Below are positions 1 through 7,383 of a stretch of DNA of 8,222 nt, piece after piece. Origin of the DNA: Cyclobacteriaceae bacterium (GTDB lineage: Bacteria > Bacteroidota > Bacteroidia > Cytophagales > Cyclobacteriaceae); the NCBI GenBank assembly GCA_030589835.1, contig JAUUZS010000170.1, positions 1 through 8,222 of the forward strand, read 5' to 3'. Positions within the stretch are counted from its first letter, which is position 1; each line of letters starts with the position of its first letter. The notes beneath the pieces are model-generated. The model was not told where the DNA came from. It did not search any database and saw only the letters and a list, made by a program, of their open reading frames with translations. The translations under genes were made by a program, and so were the position numbers.

Positions 1-842
1 ACATTTGTGTAAAAACCATCGGTGCGATCATACATTCCGGAGATGCCGAGAAATAGTTTGTTTGCTACCAAAGGTGTGCGCACTCCCAGACTGTATCGCT
101 GTTGTCCATAGTTTCCTATGTTGAGTTCGCCAAAACCGGAAGTGTGGTTGGTAGGTTGCTTGGTGATGATGTTGATCACCCCGCCCATAGCATTTCTTCC
201 ATATAATGTCCCTTGTGGACCTCTGAGCACTTCAATTCGTTCTATGTCTGAAAGCTGCGCGATGTAGGTGTCCAAACCAAACTGGTTAACACCATCTACA
301 TACGTAGCAACCGATGGGTCATACGAGGTGGACGTTATCCCTCTGATCGAGGTAACATTTCGGTTGTCACCCGGATTTGCTGAATATAGGTTCGGTGCAA
401 TAGCGGTGATATCTTTGCTGTTCCAGATACGATATTCTAAAACTTGTCGCGCCGGAATTGCACTCATACTTATCGGCACCTTTTGAATTTCTTCTTCTAT
501 TTTTTGCGCAGTCACCACCACGGCTTCCAGCTGAATGGCTGCCTCAACCAGGGTAATGTTAAATTCCTGCTTAAGTTTATCGATGGATATGGGTTGTACA
601 ATAGTGGCATAACCGATCGCCGAAATTTGTAGATGATAATTTCCATAAGGAATCTCAGTGATCGTGAAATTTCCATCTGACCGTGTGGAGGTTGCAAAGT
701 TCGTGTTGAGTAGATGAACAGTTGTTCCCGGATTTGCCTGATCCTTTGCGTTAACTATTTTCCCGGACAAGGTTGATAAATTTTGTCCGATGGCTGTTAA
801 TGTGCCGGGGAACAGCAAAACAAATGACAGTATACGTAGCAT
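1..842 (-). CDS. TonB-dependent outer-membrane receptor, N-terminal part (runs off the left edge)
   Basis: This is the first 280 residues of a TonB-dependent receptor, which imports a ligand across the outer membrane using TonB energy. Residues 1-20 are a signal peptide with a hydrophobic core ending near AIGQ. Residues about 24-105 form a carboxypeptidase-regulatory-like beta domain (LSGKIVNAKDQ start, NFTITEIPYGNYHLQISAIGY core). A TonB-box-like AVVVTAQK follows at 107-114, then the plug domain at about 118-228, with the conserved IRGI, YVDGV, RIEVLRGPQGTLYGR and GGVINIITK segments. The barrel begins near 235, and the remaining strands lie outside the window. The RGPQGTLYGRNAMGG form is that of classical receptors and not the SusC form, and no SusD partner is visible. 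The ATG whose complement is at 840-842 was chosen because the signal peptide follows it directly; no Shine-Dalgarno is evident. The gene is divergent from the cytochrome/propeller gene. The substrate cannot be read from this part; a sugar or sugar derivative is a guess from the neighbours. Confidence 0.93.
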   Translation of the reverse strand, partial: MLRILSFVLLFPGTLTAIGQNLSTLSGKIVNAKDQANPGTTVHLLNTNFATSTRSDGNFTITEIPYGNYHLQISAIGYATIVQPISIDKLKQEFNITLVEAAIQLEAVVVTAQKIEEEIQKVPISMSAIPARQVLEYRIWNSKDITAIAPNLYSANPGDNRNVTSIRGITSTSYDPSVATYVDGVNQFGLDTYIAQLSDIERIEVLRGPQGTLYGRNAMGGVINIITKQPTNHTSGFGELNIGNYGQQRYSLGVRTPLVANKLFLGISGMYDRTDGFYTN

Positions 843-1017
843 GGAGTATGATGTTAAACGTGTGAATTGAAAGCCAGTAAGGTCAAACCAACAATAATCA
901 AAAGACTTCCTGTCCTTATATGGTGTAAAAATAAAACTAGATAAGTAAAAAACAAGTATTTTAGGACAAGCTAAAAATCATTAAATCTTCAATTGTGTAA
1001 TAAGCTGTTTGGAATTA

Positions 1018-1059
1018 ATTTAACTCGCCGTAAGAATGGATGCTTAAGGCGAGTTAAAT
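1018..1059. repeat. Inverted repeat / hairpin with 17-base arms
   Basis: Arms 1018-1034 and 1043-1059 are reverse complements except for one G/A mismatch (1030 against 1047), around an 8-base loop (AATGGATG). The outer 12 bases (ATTTAACTCGCC and its complement) match perfectly. No T-tract follows on either strand and no gene ends nearby, so an ordinary terminator does not fit well. It could be an operator, an RNA structure or a remnant of a small mobile element. Confidence 0.8.
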
Positions 1060-1378
1060 CAGATCCCTTCATAATGTGCTAAATTAGGCAATAGAAGTCC
1101 TTTTTTAGTTCCCTTGTGTTTGCAGATCCAAATTACACTATTTTAAGATGTTGCCTGTCGAAAATAGTTGGATATTACATAAATATAGCGAGTTTAACGG
1201 CCAGCCGCGTAGCTTTTTTCTTTAACCCAGGTGAGATTTCCTTTTGGATATTTTCTTATAACTTAACCTATCCAGCGAGTATGGTAATGTCCACCCAGAG
1301 GTGAAAAGAATACATCATTACGGCCGATAAACAGGAAGAAGACTGAGCTCAAATTTGGGATAGCATATTATAAAATCA

Positions 1379-1400
1379 TTATGTATTGCGCAGTGCATAA
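1379..1400. promoter_or_regulatory. Candidate operator: 22-base imperfect palindrome centred on TGCGCA
   Basis: The sequence from 1379 to 1400 is symmetric at 18 of 22 positions: TTATG..TGCGCA..CATAA with two mismatched pairs (T/G) in the inner arms. It lies about 280 bases before the cytochrome/propeller gene. A central CG dyad of this size is usual for LacI-type operators, but no regulator gene is present in the window, so the assignment rests on symmetry alone. Confidence 0.3.
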
Positions 1401-1586
1401 ACCGAGTTTAATTCTTATATACGCCTAATATGCAATATATCATTTCGATGGTATTTGAAATGAATGCATTATCAATTCAAGGCTAATTTTATCATAGTAA
1501 GATAGAGTGATAAATCGAATCGTTTCCAGCATATGGTAGATTTTATAATTTTTTCTTCTATGAAATTGCTAAGATTTTATCTGTTG

Positions 1587-1618
1587 TTTTGAAAAAAACA
1601 AAAACGTATTTACATTGG
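1587..1618 (+). promoter_or_regulatory. Possible Bacteroidota-type promoter of the cytochrome/propeller gene
   Basis: TTTTG at 1587-1591 is followed after 19 bases by TACATTGG at 1611-1618, one mismatch from the Bacteroidota -7 consensus TAnnTTTG with its upstream TTG element. Transcription would begin near 1625, giving an untranslated leader of about 55 bases before the ATG at 1679. The surroundings are very AT-rich, so a chance match is possible. Confidence 0.35.
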
Positions 1619-1678
1619 TATTTGAGCAATAAGTTGCTAGAGCGCGGCACGATGTGATTTAGTTTACCATTATTATCC

Positions 1679-4600
1679 ATGAACATTATCCAAAATAATT
1701 TTACCTGCAGGAAGGAGAGAGGATTTTCTAGTCAGATATTCATTTTTATCATCTTAAGTGGTTCCTTTTTTTTTAGTGCGTGCAGCACCGGTCCGAAGGA
1801 GGTAAAATGGGACTACAAAATTGACTTTGGAGATGAAATCGCTGCTGGTACTATGAAACTTGAGCCGGTTGATGATAACATGTCAGTTAAGTTCTTTTCA
1901 TATTGCTGGGGAACGCTTGAGTTCGAGCAAGTTGTATTTGAGAATGATAAATTATCCGGAGTGCATAAACGGTTTGAGTTGGAAGGAATATTTTCAATGG
2001 ACGAATTTAAGGGTAAGATCAAGAATAATAAAGGAATTTTTCCCATTGTAGCCACAAGACAATCCGAAAAAAGATATACAATTGATCGTTCGCAGTTTGC
2101 CTACATAATGCCTGAATCCAATCAATCTCCCTCCGAAAAGAATATTGATCATGTAGGTATAATTGAAGATTGGGACAGGCGGGCTTTCAGACGTGGTGCG
2201 CGTATCTACAATTCCAATTGCATCAATTGTCATGGCACTCCGGAAATTGAGGGATCGATTCCGAATTCGCAAAAATTCTGGGCAAAACCTTTTAAGGCTG
2301 GTAGCGATCCCTACTCGATGTACCAAACTCTTTCACGCGGATTCGGCGCCATGCCTCCTCAGCTAACGCTGACTCCTAAAGAAAAATACGACGTCATACT
2401 GTATGTTCAGGAGAATTTTGTCCGGAAGAGCAATGAAGATCAATTTGTTTCAACTTCCCCGGGATACCTTGCAGGTTTGCCTGAAGGAATATCCAAAGGT
2501 CCTGAAGCAAAACCGTATCATCCCTGGTCAGACATGAATTATGGGAATTTTTTCATCAACACCTATGAATTGCTTGATGAAATAACAGGGCCGGAAAGAT
2601 ACCACTCTCCGGGACCGGCGCCGTATGCTGATGAGGATTATAGTAAAAATAATTTTGCCTACAAAGGGATTGCTATCAGGTTGGATAAGGGTCCTGGCGG
2701 GATCTCCAAAGGCAATACCTGGATGATCTTTGATCATGATTTGATGCGCGTTGCAGGCGGATGGACCGGTGAAGGATTCATTGATTGGAATGGTATCTTG
2801 CTGAATGACAAGCATGAAACTTATCCGAGAACCATCGGAAAATTACATTTCGAAACTCCTGTTGGTCCGGGTTGGGCGAATCCATTAACTGGCTCCTATG
2901 AAGATCCCAGGTTCAGGGCCAGGGATGGACGCGCATTTGGTCCTTTGCCAAAAAAATGGGCCAACTATAAAGGCCTCTATCATCATGGAGAAAACATCAT
3001 TATTTCTTACACTGTTGGAGCGTCAGACATCCTTGAGCAATTGGGCATGGAGCGAGTTGAAGAAAATATCATTTTTACCCGCACCCTGAATGTAAGCGCA
3101 TCGAACTCAAAAATGGCAATGAAGATAGCTCCAATTTCTATTAGGGTAGCGATAAAGGGGAAAGGGGCAACGCTCAGCAAAAGAAATGGTTTTTATGTGC
3201 TTGACATACCAAAATCTACAAATGCACTTGTTAAACTATTTATTGCAGATTCCACAGTCAACGATTTTGACAAATTGGTTGATAATTTTTCAGGACCGGA
3301 ATCATTGATGCAGTATACGCTTGGAGGGCCAGCACACTACCCTGAAATAATATCCAGCGAGATTAACATAGGACATAAAGAAGGCCTGTTTGCCATTGAC
3401 TGGTTGATGCCCCCATTTGATAATCCCTGGGATTGCCGCATGAAGCTCAGTGGAATTGATTTTCTGAATGACGCCAATAGAGCTGTAGCCTGCACAACGG
3501 ATGGTGATGTTTGGATGATAACGGGTTTGATAGAAAACAAGGGTACGCTAAGCTGGCAGCGAATAGGAGCAGGCCTTTTTCAGCCTTTGGGTATTAAAGT
3601 TCTCGGAGAAGAAATATATGTGATTTGCCGCGACCAGCTTGTTCGGTTACGCGATTTTAATGAAGATCACGAGACTGATTTTTACGAAAGCTTCAACCAT
3701 GATCACCAGGTAACAGACCATTTCCATGAGTTTGCTATGGGGCTACAGGCAGATAAGCAAGGCAATCTATACTATGCAAAGAGTGGTCGCCATGCAAGGG
3801 AAGCTCTGATTCCGCAGCACGGCACCTTGCTTAAAGTAAGCAAAGACGGATCTAAAACCAGCATTATTGCAACAGGGTTCAGGGCAGCAAATGGAGTTTG
3901 TATAAATCCTGATGGAAGTTTTATTGTAACTGATCAGCAGGGATTCTGGAATCCAATGAACAGGGTGAATTGGGTTCAGGGTGATGGCAACTTTTATGGG
4001 AATATGTGGGGATATGATCCTCCCGATGATACAACACGAGCAGCCATGCAGCCGCCGATGGTCTGGATCGATATGGAATTTGATAGATCCCCATCAGAGA
4101 TGCTGTGGGTGGATAGTGAGAAATGGGGGCCTCTGAATGGAGGTCTGTTGAGCTTTTCGTATGGCTTTGGAAAAATTCAGCTTGTACTCCCGGAAAAAGT
4201 CGACGGCCAGATGCAGGGAGGGGTTATCGATTTGCCGGGTGTTAAATTTTTAACAGGCGTAATGAGGGGAAGGTTTAACCAGGCAGATGGTCACTTATAT
4301 GCTTGTGGCATGTCCGCATGGGGGACTACACAGATGATGAAGGGTGGGGGACTATACAGGCTGCGCTATACAGGCAAACCGTTAACCATACCTGTTCAAT
4401 TGAAGACCTGGGAAGCAGGTATTGAACTTACCTTTGCCTCGGAGCTTGAAATGGAATCCGCCCAGGATCTCACTAATTATAAAGTAAAGACCTGGAGTAT
4501 TGTGCGAAGTAGCAAATATGGTTCAGACCGGTACAATATCAGGAATTTGAAGATCTCTAAATCGCTTGTACAAAAGGATGGAAAATCCATTAAGTTGTTG

Positions 4601-4726
4601 ATAGAAGACATGAAACCGGTAGATATCATGACCATAAAATATGATATAAAGAATTCAGATGGAAATAATTTGCATGGAACCGTGCAGAACACCATCCATA
4701 ATCTTCGAAAAGAATCTGGAGTCTGA
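1679..4726 (+). CDS. Lipoprotein with cytochrome c, DUF6797-like and beta-propeller domains
   Basis: This 1015-residue protein is exported and lipid-anchored: a hydrophobic leader ends in the lipobox FFSAC, with Cys35 as the acylation site. Residues about 38-150 are a beta-rich segment I do not recognise. Residues about 165-250 are a class I mono-haem cytochrome c domain, with CINCH at 181-185 and a likely distal ligand Met225 in GAMPP. Residues about 278-450 match DUF6797 as I recall it (KGIAIRLDKG, WMIFDHDLMRVAGGWTGEG, HHGENIIISYTVG). From about 572 to 900 runs a propeller of the sorbosone-dehydrogenase/NHL type (GFRAANGVCINPDGSFIVTD, GDGNFYGNMWGY). About 900-1010 is a small beta domain. 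The likely role is electron transfer coupled to oxidation or binding of a sugar-like ligand outside the cytoplasmic membrane. The domains are well supported but the substrate and reaction are unknown. The ATG at 1679 is preferred because the leader follows it; no clear ribosome binding site precedes it. Confidence 0.9.
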   Translation: MNIIQNNFTCRKERGFSSQIFIFIILSGSFFFSACSTGPKEVKWDYKIDFGDEIAAGTMKLEPVDDNMSVKFFSYCWGTLEFEQVVFENDKLSGVHKRFELEGIFSMDEFKGKIKNNKGIFPIVATRQSEKRYTIDRSQFAYIMPESNQSPSEKNIDHVGIIEDWDRRAFRRGARIYNSNCINCHGTPEIEGSIPNSQKFWAKPFKAGSDPYSMYQTLSRGFGAMPPQLTLTPKEKYDVILYVQENFVRKSNEDQFVSTSPGYLAGLPEGISKGPEAKPYHPWSDMNYGNFFINTYELLDEITGPERYHSPGPAPYADEDYSKNNFAYKGIAIRLDKGPGGISKGNTWMIFDHDLMRVAGGWTGEGFIDWNGILLNDKHETYPRTIGKLHFETPVGPGWANPLTGSYEDPRFRARDGRAFGPLPKKWANYKGLYHHGENIIISYTVGASDILEQLGMERVEENIIFTRTLNVSASNSKMAMKIAPISIRVAIKGKGATLSKRNGFYVLDIPKSTNALVKLFIADSTVNDFDKLVDNFSGPESLMQYTLGGPAHYPEIISSEINIGHKEGLFAIDWLMPPFDNPWDCRMKLSGIDFLNDANRAVACTTDGDVWMITGLIENKGTLSWQRIGAGLFQPLGIKVLGEEIYVICRDQLVRLRDFNEDHETDFYESFNHDHQVTDHFHEFAMGLQADKQGNLYYAKSGRHAREALIPQHGTLLKVSKDGSKTSIIATGFRAANGVCINPDGSFIVTDQQGFWNPMNRVNWVQGDGNFYGNMWGYDPPDDTTRAAMQPPMVWIDMEFDRSPSEMLWVDSEKWGPLNGGLLSFSYGFGKIQLVLPEKVDGQMQGGVIDLPGVKFLTGVMRGRFNQADGHLYACGMSAWGTTQMMKGGGLYRLRYTGKPLTIPVQLKTWEAGIELTFASELEMESAQDLTNYKVKTWSIVRSSKYGSDRYNIRNLKISKSLVQKDGKSIKLLIEDMKPVDIMTIKYDIKNSDGNNLHGTVQNTIHNLRKESGV

Positions 4727-4930
4727 TTATATAATTTAAAAAAATATACTGCTTGTTATCAATATTTTAGATTACATTAATTAAATAATAAAATTATAGT
4801 ATAGATAAATGAAATGGCACCATTGTTATTCAATAATTGACACGATATAAATTATTAAGACAAAGCAGACATCAAAGTAAAATTTGATATATTGAAAGTG
4901 TATTATTAACCACACCAAAACCATGAATTT

Positions 4931-6454
4931 ATGAATAATACCAACCGAGCTACGCAATCCAACGACACTTTGCTTTTTTGGGGCTGTTTTATTGCCCTTG
5001 CTGCTACAGGGTTTGGATTTGTAGCTAGAACTCAAATCATCAGCGAATGGGCACTGGAATTTAATCTGACTGAAACCCAAAAAGGAGAAATACTGGGTGT
5101 TGGATTCTGGCCATTTGCAATCAGCATCGTTCTTTTCTCTCTAGTGATAGACAAAATTGGATATCGCAATGCCATGCTGTTTGGTGTAGCATGCCATATA
5201 ATTTCCGCATTCATGACCATCTTCGCCAACGGGTACGAAATGTTATATATGGCCACATTTACTATGGCCTTGGGTAATGGAACTGTTGAAGCATACATTA
5301 ATCCTGTAGTTGCGACGATGTACAATAGAGATAAAACAAAATGGCTGAATATTCTGCATGCCGGCTGGCCTGCCGGCATAGTCATCGGAGGCGTTTTGGT
5401 CATCGCGGTCAATTCCATGCCGTGGCAGGTAAAAGTGGCACTTATATTTATTCCGGTCATCGCCTATTTGTTCATGTTGCTCGGTCGCACCTTCCCGGTG
5501 AACGAACGTGTAGCTGCAGGGGTTTCTTACAGGGAAATGTTGAAGGAAGTGGGCATCGTGGGAGCTTTAATTATTTCTTCACTTATTTCTGCAGAAATAG
5601 GTGTTCGATTTGGGCTGCCAACCTGGACTATTGTATTGGCGGTTGCAGTACTCACTGGCGTATATGGCTATTTTGCCCGTTCAGTAGGAAACGGCCTTTT
5701 CTTGTTGCTGGTAGTTATCATGATCCCGTTAGCAACGACCGAGTTAGGTACGGATAGCTGGATTACATCGCTGATGGAACCTGAATTTGCCAAATTCGGA
5801 CAGGATTCGTTATGGCTTTTGATATATACATCGGCTATCATGGCCGTCTTGCGTTTATTCTCCGGGCCAATTGTGCACAAACTTTCGCCATTAGGACTTT
5901 TGGCAGTTTCAGCTTTGCTGGCTTCCTTAGGCCTTATCTTTCTTTCCAAAAGCAGTGGAATTATGATTCTTGCCGCTTCAACCTTATATGGCTTTGGTAA
6001 AACATTTTTCTGGCCTACAACATTGGGGGTAGTTGCAGAACGGTGTCCAAAAGGTGGAGCGATGACTTTAAATGGTATATCAGGCGTAGGGATGCTGGGA
6101 ATCGGAATTGTTGGCGCAGTTTTCCTAGGCAATATTCAGGATAGGGCGATTGACAAAGGTGCGTTGTCATTTGATGAAAACAATGGCACCGCATTGCACG
6201 AAACCTATGTAAGTCAGGAAAAGAAAAGCATTTTTGGCTCGTATTATGCCTTAAACAATACTGAATTGATAAACGCCCCAGATGAAGACAAAGCCGCAAT
6301 TGCAACAATACGAGGCAAGGCGAAAAAAGAAGCATTAAGTACGGTAGCGGTATTCCCTATTTTCATGTTGATTTGCTATATTGGATTGATCCTTTACTTT
6401 CGATCAAAAGGAGGCTATAAACCGATTGAGCTTGAAATAAAACAGGATGAATAA
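4931..6454 (+). CDS. MFS permease, probable sugar-type transporter
   Basis: This complete 507-residue inner-membrane protein has about twelve hydrophobic segments. The MFS loop 2-3 signature appears as DKIGYRNAM at 74-82. Other segments I recall from this Bacteroidota/Planctomycetes permease group are NGTVEAYINPVVAT (116-129), DKTKWLNILHAGWP (134-147), ELGTDSW (271-277) and FGKTFFWPTTLG (355-366). A long hydrophilic loop (about 401-468) separates the last two membrane segments, and the charged tail is cytoplasmic. The gene starts 204 bases after the propeller lipoprotein gene, and a broken sugar epimerase begins 12 bases after its stop, so it was probably co-transcribed with that gene and carries the sugar the epimerase acted on. 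An ATG at 4923 opens a three-codon frame ending in ATGA that overlaps the chosen start; the frame from 4931 begins directly before the first membrane segment. The substrate is not determinable from sequence. Confidence 0.92.
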   Translation: MNNTNRATQSNDTLLFWGCFIALAATGFGFVARTQIISEWALEFNLTETQKGEILGVGFWPFAISIVLFSLVIDKIGYRNAMLFGVACHIISAFMTIFANGYEMLYMATFTMALGNGTVEAYINPVVATMYNRDKTKWLNILHAGWPAGIVIGGVLVIAVNSMPWQVKVALIFIPVIAYLFMLLGRTFPVNERVAAGVSYREMLKEVGIVGALIISSLISAEIGVRFGLPTWTIVLAVAVLTGVYGYFARSVGNGLFLLLVVIMIPLATTELGTDSWITSLMEPEFAKFGQDSLWLLIYTSAIMAVLRLFSGPIVHKLSPLGLLAVSALLASLGLIFLSKSSGIMILAASTLYGFGKTFFWPTTLGVVAERCPKGGAMTLNGISGVGMLGIGIVGAVFLGNIQDRAIDKGALSFDENNGTALHETYVSQEKKSIFGSYYALNNTELINAPDEDKAAIATIRGKAKKEALSTVAVFPIFMLICYIGLILYFRSKGGYKPIELEIKQDE

Positions 6455-6466
6455 AAAGTAAACGTG

Positions 6467-6541
6467 ATGAAAATTGGCATGAATATGTCGCTTTGGAGCA
6501 ATCATGTTACAGGGCAGCATTACTCTATTATGTACGAGTTA
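6467..6541 (+). pseudogene. Sugar phosphate isomerase/epimerase (TIM-barrel), first 25 codons only
   Basis: An ATG 12 bases after the permease stop opens MKIGMNMSLWSNHVTGQHYS followed by IMYEL. This resembles the first beta strand and helix of the D-tagatose/D-psicose 3-epimerase-like xylose-isomerase-fold family, whose members commonly begin MKIGMNxLLWTxHVT. Normal length is about 270-290 residues. After codon 25 (ending 6541) the similarity stops exactly where a repeat element begins; the frame then reads 16 unrelated codons to a TAG at 6590-6592. No later part of the gene is found downstream in the window. The gene is therefore inactivated, and the operon has lost this cytoplasmic step here unless another copy exists elsewhere. 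The family call rests on a short segment but is supported by the position directly after a sugar-type permease. Confidence 0.72.
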
Positions 6542-6735
6542 GAATCTGTCCATAATGTCCGATTTCTGCGTTACACCTGCCCGGCAAGGTAGGCTTGTTT
6601 CTGAAAAACTCATATACAAGCGTAAACTCATATTTTTGGAGCTGCGCAAACCCTTGTCCGCCTTACTTCGTACTAAGGAAGGCGAGGCTTGCTAGCGAAC
6701 TTTCTGAATCAGACACTGAGTTTATAGACAGGCTC
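6542..6735. mobile_element. MITE-like 194-base element with terminal inverted repeats
   Basis: The left end GAATCTGTCCATAA and the complement of the right end GAGCCTGTCTATAA agree at 11 of 14 positions. Both sides are flanked by TA (6540-6541 and 6736-6737), as expected for insertion with a TA duplication, though two bases is weak evidence. No transposase is encoded inside. The interior has a direct repeat AAACTCATAT (near 6607 and 6624) and an inverted pair CGCCTT/AAGGCG around 6660-6685. It looks like a non-autonomous derivative or internally deleted remnant of an IS5-like element. It ends the epimerase frame at codon 25. Confidence 0.65.
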
Positions 6736-6750
6736 TAAATGGTTAGCATA

Positions 6751-7050
6751 CTAATACCAGTTGCCGATTCCCATAAACATTGCATCGTCTTGAAGTGCCT
6801 GGTAATAAATGGAAAGAGAACTCCAATTTATAAATCTTTCATAGAGTAGATACATTTTAATGACATCGACTTCACCCGGAAGCAATTGGTTAGGATGATG
6901 GGATTGGCTAAGTTGAAAAATAGAGTTTAGACAGTCCTTCTTTTTAAGCCAATAATACAATTTGGAGAAAGAAATTCCAATTGATTTTAGGATTCGTTTA
7001 GTACTAAGAAATGGCTGGATTTTTTCAATAGCATCAAAGTGTAAAATCAC
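6751..7050 (-). pseudogene. Truncated transposase/integrase remnant, N-terminal helix-turn-helix region
   Basis: The frame of 99 codons (GTG start at 7048-7050) resembles the N-terminal part of DDE-type integrase/transposase proteins common in Bacteroidota. It has a helix-turn-helix-like ILKSIGISFSKLYYWLK, followed by HPNQLLPGEVDVIKMYLL and the WSSLSIYYQAL segment that precedes the catalytic core. Full-length relatives, as I recall them, continue past the terminal GNWY into a KYV segment and an rve catalytic domain. Here a TAG at 6751-6753 ends the frame and the 194-base element follows, so no catalytic domain remains. A stop lies seven codons before the GTG, so no long upstream extension exists in this frame. 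The family is recalled from pattern and not checked by search. Confidence 0.55.
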
Positions 7051-7383
7051 CTCACAATCTTCTCTCTACCTCTACTTTGATTGACTTTAAATTTCCTATG
7101 AGATAGGCAGTTTTTGAACTCAGAAAATAAGTCAAGAAATATGGATTTTATTGAAGTATATGGGAGGATCTAATTTATGCTGCTGCAAGAAATATATTTG
7201 CGATAATTGTTCAGAATTCAATCTGATATAAAATTTCTACTTTTTTATTAAAACTGCTCTAAAATATGTTAATTGCTAAGCTAAATAATTTTATAAGTTG
7301 AAAGAATTAAGGCTAATACTAATAGCTGTTTGTAAATGAAGATCTAAACGGAATTTGACGCCTATTGCCAAAACACCAGATTA
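7051..7383. other. AT-rich intergenic stretch after the transposase remnant
   Basis: These 333 bases lie between the transposase remnant and the next plus-strand gene. No coding frame, strong hairpin or clear promoter is visible. The first part may still belong to the decayed insertion sequence, while the part next to 7384 should contain the promoter of the downstream gene if it is transcribed independently. A TTTG at 7329-7332 followed by GGAATTTG is too poor a match to the Bacteroidota consensus to call. Confidence 0.5.

Larger units (their letters stand above)
843..1678. other. Long divergent intergenic region, no convincing gene
   Basis: These 836 bases separate two divergently transcribed genes. 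Only short frames occur; the longest (plus, 1116-1304, 62 codons) has no recognisable domain and a composition like its surroundings. The region holds an inverted repeat (1018-1059), a 22-base dyad (1379-1400), repeated CGAGTT(T)AA motifs and a possible promoter (1587-1618). The sub-block from about 1186 to 1310 is less AT-rich than the rest and may be a decayed gene or element fragment. The length is large for a simple divergent promoter region. Confidence 0.7.

Noticed and set aside
1..842. Classification of the receptor as SusC-type
   Set aside because: The plug motif is RGPQGTLYGRNAMGG and not the SusC form, and no SusD gene adjoins the visible end.
1116..1304. Plus-strand frame of 62 codons in the divergent region
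   Set aside because: It has no domain, no ribosome binding site and no recognisable similarity; such lengths arise by chance in this AT-rich stretch.
4727..4930. Terminator between the propeller lipoprotein and the permease
   Set aside because: The stretch is AT-rich but no GC-containing stem followed by a T-tract was found.
4923..4934. Earlier ATG as start of the permease or as a leader peptide
   Set aside because: The frame is three codons long and ends at once; it may only affect translation coupling, which cannot be judged from sequence.
5032..5460. Long minus-strand frames inside the permease gene (also 5668-6132)
   Set aside because: They lie opposite a strongly supported membrane protein gene and show no protein family features.
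7329..7360. Promoter for the haem lipoprotein gene (TTTG plus GGAATTTG)
   Set aside because: The TA of the -7 element is missing and the spacing is short.
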